A stretch of DNA of 64,000 nucleotides from Phymorhynchus buccinoides (taxonomy: Eukaryota > Mollusca > Gastropoda > Neogastropoda > Raphitomidae): NCBI GenBank assembly GCA_017654935.2, contig CM065683.1:949090-1013089 (forward strand), in the 5' to 3' direction. The notes under the pieces are model-generated. The model ran no database searches and had not been told where the DNA came from. It saw nothing but the letters and a program-made list of their open reading frames with translations. This document shows positions 35,155 to 45,722 of this stretch, piece after piece. Every line of letters starts with the position of its first letter. The first letter of the stretch is position 1. The translations under genes and the position numbers were made by a program.

Positions 35155-35440
35155 GTTTGTATCACTATCAGTATTAGTTTGTGAATGAACCAACTGTATC
35201 ACTATCAGTATTAGTTTGTGAATGAACCAACTGTATCACTGTCTATCAGTATTAGTTTGTGAATGAACCAACTGTATCACTATCAGTATTAGTTTGTGAA
35301 TGAACCAACTGTATCACTATCAGTATTAGTTTGTGAATGAACCAACTGTATCACTATCAGTATTAGTTTGTGAATGAACCAACTGTATCACTATCAGTAT
35401 TAGTTTGTGAATGAACCAACTGTATCACTATCAGTATTTG
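35155..35440. repeat. 37-bp tandem repeat (about 8 copies)
   Basis: TGTATCACTATCAGTATTAG TTTGTGAATGAACCAAC units. One unit has a 4-bp TCTG insertion. Confidence 0.93.
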
Positions 35441-36064
35441 AATGAACCAACAAATGGACACACCAGATAAACGCACAAAGCACACCATGCCAGCACTACA
35501 CACTGAACACACACATAGGTATTATTATTAGGTATTAGGTACTTTATAGTCACAGAGGCGTCTGTGAAATTCGGGTTGCTCCCACCTGCAGAGCGCGTCG
35601 CAGCCAGAGCCAATTGTTTTTTTGAGGGGGTTTGCATGCGATTTTTGTCACTGATGAGGGAGGGGGGGGTGTAAATTTTGACCAAATGACAACTTTTTCG
35701 TTGCCACTGGGTTTAACGTATGCTAAGTGCATGGGCACACGGGACCTCGGTTTATCGTCTCATAAAAAAAAACCAGACCGTTAAGGCCTAGTGCAAAATG
35801 AGAGGAAAAAATCCCCTGTACCCAGGTTCGAACTCGGGTTTACTTGACACGAAACGAACGCGATACCACTGTGCCACTCTACACCACAGGGTGACTATCC
35901 GTAGCATTCATGAATGAACCAACAAATGGACACACCAGATAAACGCACAAAGCACACCAGCACTACACACTGAACACACACAGGGTGACTATCCGTAGCA
36001 TTCATGAATGAACCAACAAATGGACACACCAGATAAACGCAAAAAACACACCAGTACTACACAC
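35441..36064. repeat. ~95-bp repeat (3 copies), first copy split by a SINE
   Basis: TGAATGAACCAACAAATGGACACACCAGAT blocks start at about 35440, 35908 and 36004. The copy at 35908-36003 contains the uninterrupted sequence GAACACACACAGGGTGACTA, which is the pre-insertion state of the site occupied by the SINE at 35516-35885. Confidence 0.85.
35516..35885 (-). mobile_element. tRNA-derived SINE with conserved core and (ATT)n-type tail
   Basis: On the minus strand it starts with a tRNA-like head (35885-35814): A box TGGCACAGTGG, B box GAGTTCGAACC. A conserved core follows (about 35765-35690, GAGACGATAAACCGAGGTCC ... GCACTTAGCATACGTTAAAC). Then comes GCGACGCGCTCTGCAGGTGG ... CCCGAATTTCACAGACG and a tail of AATACCTAATAATAATACC. 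I recall this core and 3' part from gastropod SINEs; a database search would decide. The adjacent tandem copy provides an empty site. Confidence 0.8.
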
Positions 36065-36067
36065 TTA

Positions 36068-36253
36068 GGGTACGTACACATACATGCGGAGATTCTGTGC
36101 GGAAGCCCGTGCGCAATCCGTAAATAGGTAAAAGAAAGAAGGGAAAAGATGTGCGCACATGTCCGTATTTCCCCTAATCCATACATTTTCTTCCTTCTTT
36201 CTTTGACTTATGGGTTTCCCTACGGAACTTACGCATCTAATGTGAACCCGCCC
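36068..36253. mobile_element. PIF/Harbinger-like MITE (186 bp)
   Basis: Terminal inverted repeats begin GGGTACGTACACATACATGCGG on the left and GGGCGGGTTCACATTAGATGCG on the complement of the right. The arms continue imperfectly through GTAAAAGAAAGAAGG. It is flanked by TTA (36065-36067 and 36254-36256), matching the TWA target preference of PIF/Harbinger elements. No coding capacity. Confidence 0.65.
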
Positions 36254-36339
36254 TTAAACACACACATGCATACACACTTGAATAGACGATATAATTTGCA
36301 ACCACACTCTGAATTCATATCGTTATTACCAGCCACAAA

Positions 36340-36600
36340 GCAAAGCTGCTAATGTCTTCCGTGATGTCTGTCTGTTCCTGGCTGCCTGACTACACTACAT
36401 CACTGTATATGACACACTGTGTTAACACGATTACAGTACAGTGGGGGGGGGGGGGGGGGGGGGGCTAGGGGGCTCAACACAAAGCTGCTATAATGTCTTC
36501 CGTGATGTCTGTCTGTTCCTGGCTGCCTGACTACACTATGTGTGTTAACACGATAACAGTGGGGGGGACCTAGGGGGCTCAAAGTTTGCATACGCATAGG
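36340..36600. repeat. Direct duplication with G runs (2 copies)
   Basis: AAAGCTGCTAATGTCTTCCG ... CTGACTACACTA occurs at 36343 and 36482. Each copy ends in AACACGATnACAGT plus a G run (20+ and 7) and CTAGGGGGCTCA. Confidence 0.85.
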
Positions 36601-36711
36601 TACTTAGGATATATAATGTCATTAGTCAAAGATCAAGGTCACTGGAGTAGAAAAGTGCCGTGCAGCTGGTGATATAGCGTCTCAACGCTCTAGTTTTCCT
36701 AAGGTAATGCC

Positions 36712-37870
36712 GGGGATGAGCAACTTTCAAGATTGTGTAAAGCCCCTGCCAGTTTGACTGTAGGTATATAGACACTGCTATGTACACATAGCAACTTTCA
36801 AGATTGTGTAAAGCCCCTGCCAGTTTGACTGTAGGTATATAGACACTGCTATGTACACATAGCAACTTTCAAGATTGTGTAAAGCCCCTGCCAGTTTGAC
36901 TGTAGGTATATAGACACTGCTATGTACACATAGCAACTTTCAAGATTGTGTAAAGCCCCTGCCAGTTTGACTGTATGTATGCATATAGACACTGCTATAG
37001 GTACACAGAGCAACTTTCAAGATTGTGTAAAGCCCCTGCCAGTTTGACTGTATGTATGTATATAGACACTGCTATAGGTACACAGAGCAACTTTCAAGAT
37101 TGTGTAAAGCCCCTGCCAGTTTGACTGTATGTATGTATATAGACACTGCTATAGGTACACAGAGCAACTTTCAAGATTGTGTAAAGCCCCTGCCAGTTTG
37201 ACTGTATGTATGTATGTATATAGACACTGCTATAGGTACACAGAGCAACTTTCAAGTTTGTGTAAAGCCCCTGCCAGTTTGACTGTAGACACTGCTTAGG
37301 TACACATAGCAACCTTCAAGATTGTGTAAAGCCCCTGCCAGTTTGATTGTAGATATATAGACACTGCTTAGGTACATATAGTAACTTTCAAGATTGTGTA
37401 AAGCCCCTGCCAGTTTGACTAGGTATATAGACACTGCTTAGGTACACATAGTAACTTTCAAGACAGCCAATATTGTACAAATCCCATGCCAGTTTGACTG
37501 TTGAAAGACATTGCTAAGCACAGTGTCCGGACTTTTCCCACCTTGGCATTTCCCACCTGGACTTTTCCCACCAGACTTTTCCCACCTGGACTTTTCCCAC
37601 CCGGACTTTCCCACCTAGAACTATTCCCACCCGGACTTTTCACACCTAGGACTTTTCACACCCGGACTTTTCATACCCAATTGAACAAACTTCTGTTTAT
37701 TGCATTCCATTTCCGACTATGACTGCCAGATACAACAGATGTTTGTTTGCTTACTTTTTGCTATCATAATAGTAGGATGGCAATGGAGAGAGAGAGCTAG
37801 AGAGGGATAGAGAAATATAGGGGGGGGTACGGAGTGAAAGAAAGAGAGAGTGAATGTGTGTGTGTGAAAA

Positions 37871-37906
<36 letters not shown>

Positions 37907-38170
37907 AGTGCGGGTGTGAAAAGTCCGGGTGGGAATATTCCTAGGTGGGAAAAGTCCGGGTGGGAATAGTCCTAGGTGGGAAAAGTCCGGGTGGGAAAAG
38001 AACGGGTGGGAAAAGTCCGGTAATCGCTAAGCACACATATCAACTTTAAAAACATAGCGATTGTATAAAGCCTATTGCCAGTTTGACTGTTGGAAGACAC
38101 TGCTATGTACACACAGCAACTTTAAAAACATAGCGATTGTGTAAAGGCTATTGCCAGTTTGACTGTTGAT
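36712..38170. repeat. 68-84 bp tandem array (about 12 copies), interrupted by a foldback element
   Basis: GCAACTTTCAAGATTGTGTA AAGCCCCTGCCAGTTTGACT then a variable (TATG)n-like spacer and AGACACTGCTA. More diverged copies with AACTTTAAAAACATAGCGAT occur at 38040-38170, beyond the insertion at 37523-38025. Confidence 0.9.
37523..38025. mobile_element. Foldback-type element with repeated inverted arms and 10-bp target-site duplication
   Basis: The left arm (37523-37680) is a series of GGACTTTTCCCACC-like repeats. The right arm (37911-38025) is the inverted series GGTGGGAAAAGTCC. The centre is GA- and GT-rich. The ends share CCGGACTTTTCCCACC as an inverted repeat. Flanking GCTAAGCACA is present at 37513-37522 and 38026-38035, a 10-bp target-site duplication inside an array unit. 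Tandem sub-repeats within inverted arms are typical of foldback elements; the TSD length suits a Mutator-like transposase. No ORF is present. Confidence 0.75.
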
Positions 38171-38796
38171 AGACATTCACTAAAACCTTCAGCAGCAAAC
38201 TTTATCTCACTTCTGTGTGTCTTTTGGGTGTCTGCTGGGCGGCCATGGCCGCCAGGGGGCAGTTGGTCGATGGCTCCACATCCAAATTTGTTTATAATAT
38301 ATTGGTCTACCTCTGTGCCAAAATTGGTGCTTTTATTAAAAAAAAATGCACAATAGGTTAGCTTACCCGCAGTACTATAATGCGTGGGGCGCATTCAGTT
38401 GTGAATTCACAATAAATCGTAGCAACTGTTCCACTGCCCACAATAGGGCGACGTTTGGAAGTGATGAAATTGGAACTGCTTGTTAGCAGATAATGGTCAG
38501 TACCAGACACTCTCTGTGTACAAATATAACGCAACTGTAACAGTGTTACATGCTGTCAAGCATGGGGCGTTTCCTATAATAATTCACACTAGAAATAGCC
38601 CAGCTTCATTGCACAGCTCTGATGCTTGACGTGAGATGCGAATTTCACACGAATATTTGAACCGAACACTCTGTTCTCGGAAACAAAGAAACATGCGCCT
38701 ATGCATGCTATGACCGTTGTAGCTTTATGCTGCTTCGAGAACACTGGCTCTCAAATCTCCTGTACAGTTAGTTCCAGGTTATGCTGCTGAGCAAGA
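38171..38796. other. Non-repetitive intergenic sequence, no gene seen
   Basis: Short random frames only. No RNA gene or known element recognised. Confidence 0.5.
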
Positions 38797-39328
38797 ATTG
38801 AATACAATAAAGCGAGGCTTACCTCGTAAGGTGATGCTGTTTGTAGATTCTTGCGAAGCAGTAATAACTGGAACGAGTGTACAGGCCCAACCCTTTTTGA
38901 ATGTTAATAGAAAGAAGGCACTACCTGCCAAGAACAAGAACTGTCACCCACCCAAGACACAGTGCACAACGTGCGAAACACAGAACACAGCAAATAAAGC
39001 ACACCAGGCGAAGGGACAACCATAATGGTGGATTATTTGTGTGTTACTTGACATAGTCCATCAGGTAGACCCCAAAACAGGGGCCTTCATTACACAATGC
39101 GGGGGAAGTCGTCAAATGCTTGACATATGTTGGGGCCCTTACCAGGAATATGGTAATGACAAACCCAAACACGATTGACTATGGGATGCAGTGTTCCTTC
39201 GCAGCAGCTTTCAATACTGGTTGGCCTGGCTGCAATATCTCCTGTACACTCGTTCCAGTTATTACTGCTTCGCAAGAATCTACAAACAGCATCACCTTAC
39301 GAGGTAAGCCTCGCTTTATTGTATTCAA
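38797..39328. repeat. Near-perfect ~88-bp inverted repeat pair with ~355-bp spacer
   Basis: 38797-38884 (TTGAATACAATAAAGCGAGG ...) and 39241-39328 (... CCTCGCTTTATTGTATTCAA) are reverse complements with no mismatch noticed. Similarity may extend inward (CCAACCC / GGTTGG). The RT fragment begins directly after the right arm. Candidates are a DNA-transposon TIR pair, a hairpin-producing locus, or a rearranged 5' end of the adjacent retroelement; none can be chosen from sequence alone. Confidence 0.85.
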
Positions 39329-39335
39329 TTATAGT

Positions 39336-40384
39336 GATGGACTTCGCCAAAGCCTTTGATAAAGTAAATCACAGCCTGTTCCTGCACAAGCTTCGCCATT
39401 ATAGTATCCAAGGAAAGCTCAACAAATGGATAGAAGACTTCCTCAGCAACAGAAGACAGGCGGTTGTTGTCAACGGTGTCAGATCCACCAGCATTGATGT
39501 TTGTTCGGGTGTGCCCTACGGATCAGTCCTTGGACTGTTCCTGTACCTTGCGTACATCAATGATTTGCCAGACAAGTTGGCATCACCAGCCCGTCTCTTT
39601 GCGGATGATACAGCCGTGTACAGAGTGGTAGCGGCGCCACAGGACCATGAACAGCTACAGCATGACCTCCATCAGCTTGCTGAGTGGGAGAACGGATCAA
39701 GCTGGGACATGGCATTCTATCCTGGCAAATGCACCACCTTACCTGTCACCAGGAAAAGGCACACGCAGGAAAGCCCGGTCGGTACGAACTTCATGGCCAC
39801 CAGCTTGAAGCTGTTGACTCTGTTAAATATCTAGGAGTAACCATCTCAAAGGATCTCAGCTGGAGAAAACATATCCAATCCATTTGCTCAAAGGCCAACA
39901 AGACCCTGTGGTTTTTTAAGAAGGAATCTGAAAATTAGCTCCCAGCCGTACAGTACGTGTACATGTGGGACCCTCACCAGCAGCAGGACATTGATAAGCT
40001 TGAGGCGGTACATCGACGAGCAGCAAGGTTTGAGAAGAGATGATTCAGAAACACACCAAGCGTCTCAGCTATATGATCGATCAGCTGAAGTGGCCATCCC
40101 TTCAACATCGCCGAGAAACAGCAAGACTTGAGCAATATGCTGTTCAGATTGCAGAAATATATTGTGTCAATGAAGAGGTTTTAATAAAAGAGAAACTCAC
40201 TCCGGCACCTGAACGCCAGCGTCGCGCCCACACCAAACAGCTGGCCCTCATCTTCTGCAAGACAAAGTACCGGCAGGCCAGCTTCCTACCCCGAACCATC
40301 AAAGCACGGAATGACCTCTCCCATCAGGCTGTTGAGGCAGAGACTCTGGACACCTTTGTGTCTAGGGCAACTGTCTCTCAATAA
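39336..40384 (+). pseudogene. Jockey/CR1-group non-LTR RT fragment, frameshifted
   Basis: Begins within the palm: MDFAKAFDKVNHSLFLHKLR, then VCSGVPYGSVLG (Q of the usual PQG is Y here) and RLFADDTAVYR with the catalytic D-D pair. After about 39760 the frame shifts to YELHGHQLEAVDSVKYLGVT then ISKDLSWRKHI. After the stop at 39936-39938 the match continues in pieces (DKLEAVHRRAARF), and from 40040 the tail region runs to a TAA at 40382. The endonuclease and fingers are missing. Several lesions make it a dead copy. Confidence 0.85.
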
Positions 40385-41073
40385 CTACGCTTCTCCCTCC
40401 CCTCACCCCCTCACATTCAGTAGCTTAGGTGGTTCCTGTCCAATTCGGCATCATGTAGGGTTCCTCTGAACGGTCCTTGACTGGCTGGGTCACATAGAAT
40501 AGAGTGGTGGTGATTATCTTATCTACCCCCCCCCCCCCCTTTCTTTCCTCTTATCTATGGACGGACTGGTGATGCTATCCATAGATCAGGGTAGAGGTAA
40601 ATGAAGGGCATGAGCTGGGCAGGTCGGGGCTTGTCCTCGGTGAGCGCTACGCTAGCCGGAGAGGTCTTGCCTAGATGCCGCAAAAGAAAGGTCTATGGCC
40701 CACTGTCTTACTGTCATACCATCAGGACAGTAACATGTTTAAACTCACTGCCATACCACCATGCAGGACAGGACTGATTTTAAACGCACTGTCATACCAT
40801 CAGGACAGTACAAGTTTTTAAACTCGCAAAGCGCTCTCCCCTTTCCGTTGAGTAATAGCCTTCACAGGCTCCTTCAACGTAGCAAATACAGACAGATACA
40901 GATTAGGGCCGAAGTATTCCGCGCATATTTTCCATAGATCCCCCTGAATTTACAGTGACAGAATAATCAGCAAATGATTGTGGTCGCTTGAAGGAAAGGA
41001 CGGAAGGAAGGAATTAAGGTCGTTCTATTTTCACGACAGAGTTGCATGGTAGCCATTCTTATGGCTCTGCGAT
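40385..41073. other. Non-repetitive sequence, no gene seen
   Basis: Contains a C15 run (about 40528) and two or three diverged copies of 'ctgtcataccatcaggacagta' at 40709-40815. No coding signal. It may include the 3' end of the preceding element. Confidence 0.45.
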
Positions 41074-41480
41074 ATGTCTAGGGCAAATGTTTCAAATTCT
41101 TTTTTGTGTGTTCACTCTAAATCTGTCTTACCGTGGCTTACACTAAAATCCATAAAGTTTAGAGACAGATCGGACTTAATAATCGAAATTAATGATCTTA
41201 TTCATTTTCTCATTCAAAAAGGTTCTCGTGTAACCTCTGGGTTCCATCACATTGTGGTATTTATGGAAAATGAATGGGCAGACAGGGGATAAAAATCCTG
41301 ATCGCTTCTCGGCCTTTTGGCTAAGACAGTGATTCAGGAACATAAATTTTTGTTTATACCATGGTTGGTTGGTTCAGCCCGTTGTACATGGCGAAAGCCG
41401 ATACGCGACGTTAAACTGAACTTCCAGACAGGGGAGTAGCCAGAAGAGGTGCACGACATATATATAATTGGCTGTAAAAA
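41074..41480 (+). pseudogene. RNase H domain fragment of a non-LTR retrotransposon, split by a SINE
   Basis: The segment 41238-41289 reads WVPSHCGIYG and then, after a one-base frame change, NEWADRG: the C-terminal catalytic motif of RNase H as found in I/Jockey-type elements (His and the final Asp). The coding sequence resumes at 41425 as DRGVARRGA, so 41290-41424 is an insertion. Upstream frames (LIIEINDLIHFLIQKGSRVT) fit the preceding RNase H helix. No other domain of this element is recognised adjacent. Confidence 0.75.
41290..41424 (+). mobile_element. U2 snRNA-headed SINE with 11-bp target-site duplication
   Basis: Flanked by CAGACAGGGGA at 41279-41289 and 41425-41435, inside the RNase H frame. 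From 41301 the element matches the 5' end of U2 snRNA for 26 nt (ATCGCTTCTCGGCC ... CTAAGA to 41326). It then diverges into GTGATTCAGGAAC, an AT-rich body, GGTTGGTTGGTTCAGCCCG and a tail region GCGACGTTAAACTGAACTTC. The GACGTTAAA tail resembles 44954-44965, suggesting a shared 3' end with another retroelement. Eleven bases precede the U2-like start, so the true 5' end is uncertain. U2 identity is established knowledge; the SINE interpretation is an inference supported by the TSD. Confidence 0.75.
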
Positions 41481-41489
41481 TATTGATAT

Positions 41490-44400
41490 TCCTATATCTG
41501 TAAAGAAATGTTATACTCTTTTATAAGAAGACATCAAAACTCGAGTGGACTGTATGACAAAATATGCATAATGGGAGACTTTAACTTTCCAAACATAAAC
41601 TGGACGGGACAATGGTCCTCATCAAAGGATGAAGAGTTTGTGGATGCAACCAGGGATGCTTTTTTAGAACAAGTGGTGACTAGACCAACAAGAACAAGAG
41701 AAGGCCAGAAATAAAATATTTTAGACTTAATTTTTGTTAATGACATTGAGCTCGTCTCAGATGTTGAACATTTATGCCCTCTAGGGAAAAGTGATCACCA
41801 AGTTTTAAACTTTTTAATCTATATAAATGCAAACAAATTTGACAGTACACCCCAAGCACAGAACACAAATTTTAATTTTAAGAGAGCAAATTTTACTAAA
41901 ATGAAAGAATACTTCGCAAACGAAGAGTGGACACATTTTGAGGCTTTGGAGGTTGATGATTGCTGGCAGATTATTCGGGACAAAATTCACAAATCAATGG
42001 AAGAACATATTCCCAAAATTAAAAGGAACATGAAAAATAAAAAATATTCAAAAACATACTGGATGTCAATAGGACTTAGACAAAGTGTTAGAAAGAAATA
42101 TAGGTTTTACAAAAGATTTTTGGAAAACAACAAATCTAAGCAAGGTAAAAAATATCGAGAATATATAAAAGAAAGAGACAAGATCGAGTGGTAAGCAATT
42201 AAAAAGGGAGAGAAAAACTCATGAACGAAAAATAGCTGATAACTGTAAACAAAACCCTAAACTGTTCTGGAGGTACATTAATTCCAGATTGAAAATGAAC
42301 ACAGGGATTAGTCCACTTAAAGATAAAGATGGTAATCTTGTATGTGATGATGAGGGTAAAGCTAATATTTTAAACAACTACTTTTCTAGTGTATTTACTA
42401 GAGAAAACACAGACAATTTACCAAGTGTAAATTCTAAGGTGTCTCAGGCTCATAATTGTTCTGATATTCATGTTTTACAAGAACAGGTAAAACTGAAACT
42501 GAAGGAATTAGACCCCAACAAAGCCCAGGGCCCAGATAGAGTGCCAGCACTGATTTTGAAAGAACTGTCTGAGGAGCTGGCCCCACCTCTAACTATTTTA
42601 TTTAACAAATCCTTACAAACAGGTGAGCTGCCCGCAGACTGGAAAAAAGCTGAAGTAGCAGCTATCTTCAAAAAGGGTACAAAATCTGAACCAGGAAATT
42701 ACCGACCTGTAAGCCTCACGTGTATTATTTGCAAAATGTTTAGAACAATTTATTAGAGACACAGTTGTAGCCCACATGACAAATTTTAACCTGTATTCAG
42801 AATGTCAACATGGCTTTAGGACAGGAAGATATTGTATGACCCAGTTGACGGACGTCATGGACAATTTTACTAAATTTTTAGATGAAAAGGAAACTTTTGA
42901 TGTGGTATATTTAGATTTTCGCAAGGCTTTTGACTCCGTCCCACACGAACGATTGCTATTAAAGCTTCAGTCTTATGGTATAGATGGGAACATATTAAGA
43001 TGGATAGGAAATTTTCTTACGGGCAGAACACAAAAGGTACGAATAAATGGTAAATATTCTTCTGAAGCAGCAGTGTTGAGTGGCATTCCACAAGGTAGCA
43101 TCCTAGGCCCCATTCTGTTTACAATTTTCATTAACGATCTACCGGATCAAGTAGAAAGCATATGTAAACTTTTTGCGGACGATACCAAAATATACAATAC
43201 TTCAAAAAATTCTAAAACAATTCAACATGACATTGACAGACTAATAAACTGGACAGAGAAATGGAATTTGTATTTTAATGATAGTAAATGTAAGGTGATG
43301 CATTTAGGAAAGAATAATCCAAGTTGCAATTATGAAATTTCACATGGTACCGACAAACATATTTTAAAAACTTGCAAAGAGGAAAAGGATCTTGGAGTCA
43401 TCTTTGACTCTGGATTGACATTTGATAACTACATTAATACGGCTATTGGTAAAGGCAACAAAATGCTGGGCCTAATTAGAAGAAGTTTTATTGGGTTAGA
43501 TAATATAGTATTTTTAAAACTATATAAAAGTTTGGTCAGACCTCATCTAGAGTATGGAAATCAGGTCTGGAGTCCGTTTTTAAAAAGGCAATCGGCAGCA
43601 TTAGAAAGGGTCCAAAGACGAGCAACAAAATTGATTAAAGGCGTTAGTCACCTTGATTACGAACACAGACTAAGAAAGTTGAAATTACCATCTCTGAAAT
43701 ACAGAAGTATTCGTGGGGATCTGATAAATACATAAAAAAAATTTCACAGTGATAACAATACTAATAAATTTTTGTTCCAGCTAACAACTGACTCAAGAAC
43801 CCGTAACAGTGATTTAAAAATACTAACCCAGTATAGCCGAACTAATATTAGAAAAATGTTCTTTTCTAACAGAGTAACAAAGTTTTGGAATACTCTTCCT
43901 GCACATATTAAACGAGCACAGAATCTAACACAATTCAAAAACCTCCTTGGTGGATACACCAACATATCAAAACTACAATACGAGCATGACTGAAAGGCAG
44001 ATTTGCCGAAAACAAAATACAAAAACCTCTCAGCTGTGCAAAATGAGTTGACTGTTGACTGTTGTTGTTGTTGTGGGTTCACACGTGTGTGCATTACATC
44101 AAGAAGAAACACAGCTGACTCCAAGGATCATGTATATAGCACGTTTATTAAAACTACACAGTATAGAGGGTAATTAAGGAACACAGAGACAAAGGCTTGC
44201 TGTTGATAGCGTGTCTAGTAGAAGAGTGCAAGCAGGCAGAAAGGGAAGGGAAAGATAGCGTTGGTTGGTGCCAGACTGACCAATCGGGATGCGTGGCATG
44301 TGATGTACACGTGAAGAACATGAGTGATAGAGAAGGAAGAATAAGGTCAGCTAGTTATTCAGTAGTTGTTGCAACTATGGCTACACACCTATATTAATAA

Positions 44401-44490
44401 TATCACTACAGTTCAAACAAAAATGACAGGACAGTGAAGAGGCCGCGAGGCCTAATGTCCTAACTACCTGACCTGACCTGACCTGTAATG
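41490..44490 (+). pseudogene. CR1/Jockey-group non-LTR retrotransposon (endonuclease + RT), multiply disrupted
   Basis: AP endonuclease piece: CIMGDFNFPNINW (about 41565) with the conserved G-D-F-N, then NILDLIFVND and GKSDHQVL after an in-frame TAA at 41712. The linker follows to 42190. The RT starts about 42380 with LKELDPNKAQGPDRVPALIL and EPGNYRPVSLTCIICKMF; a one-base shift near 42735 leads into SECQHGFRTGRYCMTQL. The palm is complete: VVYLDFRKAFDSVPHERLL, GIPQGSILGPILFTIFINDL and CKLFADDTKIYN. The thumb and C-terminal parts follow (LVRPHLEYGNQVWSPFLKR), then a frameshift at 43735 and KMFFSNRVTKFWNTLP. The 3' end has GGCCGCGAGGCCTAATGTCC and (ACCTG)n at 44466-44486. At least one nonsense codon and three frameshifts mean it is not functional. 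Confidence 0.88.
44040..44410. other. Possible insertion in the CR1-like 3' UTR
   Basis: The 3' UTR of the CR1-like element appears to run from 43994 to about 44040 and resume at about 44412 (GTTCAAACAAAAATGACAGG). The intervening ~370 bp starts TGTTG... and ends ...CACTACA, contains AATAAA on the minus strand near 44145, and could be a small LTR-like insertion. No clear target-site duplication, so this is tentative. Confidence 0.3.
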
Positions 44491-45265
44491 TAAATTCATA
44501 TACCTCTTGCAATGTTTCTTCGTTAGGTCATTTTCCAAGAGAAATTTCTAGTCTATGTTTTAGACTTAAATATATTGTCCATAAATGTAAACATGTTAAT
44601 GCTGCAACTTCTTGAAGATGTATATGTGGGGAGAAACTTTTTAACATTCCATATACAGTTTCATTGTCCCCTTATGAGACAGTACCTACCCAGTTTTCAA
44701 TTACCTGAAAATCCTTCAATCGATTATTTTAAAATCCTAATGTCAAATCACTTATTTGTCTAATGTATCAAAATATTTACTTCATAGTCCTATTGGTACG
44801 TTATTATGACATTTTCATTTTTAAATTTGGTTGTTATTGTTAAGGAATTTAAGTTTTAAGTTTTAATTCATAAAATAATATCAGTGTAATTTATTATAAA
44901 TCATTTAATTACAATTATTGTCATAGTCGTCTAAAAACACTTGAAGTGAAAAGACGTTAAATAATAAAAACACACACACATGATCTGAGATAGGAGTTTA
45001 TAGAGACTTTTTTCTTTTCTTTCTTTAAAAATAAATAAATAAAAGTAAAAATTAGGACGCAATGCGCAACCTCAAATGACTAATAAGACGACGTAACCAA
45101 GAACAATTGAAGATTTGGACACCGTTTTGTATTTTGTACGACGCTGTGGTAGAAAGACGGGTGTCAAGGTCATACATGTATGGGTTGTTCATGACGGGTT
45201 GATCATCAATCGAAGTCATTTTAGCAATCCCTGGCCTCCTCCGTGTTATCATAGCCTTTTCATCA
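44491..45265. other. AT-rich region upstream of STARD7 exon 1
   Basis: No recognisable gene to about 45200. A retroelement-like tail (GAAAAGACGTTAAATAATAAAAACAC) ends at about 44975. A T/C then A-rich stretch follows (45008-45050). The frame of exon 1 is open from 45203 (stop TGA at 45200-45202) to the ATG at 45266. The STARD7 promoter and 5' UTR should lie here, but no TATA box or initiator could be assigned. Confidence 0.5.
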
Positions 45266-45678
45266 ATGACAATGGGGAACGAGCGGATCTTTTCAACCGT
45301 TAAACTGGTCTGGAGCCGTTACTGCTCGCAGACTATCAAACAACTGGCGATCAAAGACAAAGTCGTCACGCTGGCGTTCGGAACTGTCGGGAGGTGGCGA
45401 GCCCAACGCCTGGCGGAGAGTCTCAACAGCGGAGTGCAGAAGACCTGCTCCCTGTTCGTCAGACAGAGCTATGTCATCGCCGGGCAGCGGACGTGGCGAA
45501 CCTTCCAGCTGTTCTCCTGGTACCGGCAGCTGTACGGCGAGCAGCGCTTACTGCAGACGTTGCGAGCTAACCTTGCCCGCCATTGCCGCAACAAAAACAA
45601 GCAACTGGCCGCTCTGCTGTCCGCGGCTGGCATTTTCCAGTGGGAGAGGGATGGCGTCACTGAGGAAGAACTTGAGAA
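45266..45678 (+). CDS. STARD7: STARD7 exon 1: N-terminal region of StAR-related lipid transfer protein 7
   Basis: STARD7 carries phosphatidylcholine to mitochondria; this exon encodes the N-terminal part with the targeting region. The first in-frame ATG after the stop at 45200 is 45266 (a second is at 45272). The start has basic and hydrophobic residues (IFSTVKLVWSRYCSQTIKQL) consistent with an import signal. The conserved block FSWYRQLYGEQRLLQTL ... QLAALLSAAGIFQWERDG then TEEELEK matches the recalled vertebrate STARD7 pre-START region (ALAGVFVWDEE...EEELQ). The exon is 137 codons plus 2 nt and ends at a strong donor, GAGAA|GTAAGT. Phase 2 joins exon 2 to make EEELEKALKDMG. Partial copies of its 3' end lie in intron 1. 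Confidence 0.88.
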
Positions 45679-45722
45679 GTAAGTGTTGGTAAAAAATATC
45701 TTGAAATATCCTCAGTTATTCC

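Noticed and set aside
41301..41326. Functional U2 snRNA gene
   Set aside because: Only the first 26 nt match; the rest of U2 is absent and the segment is flanked by target-site duplications.
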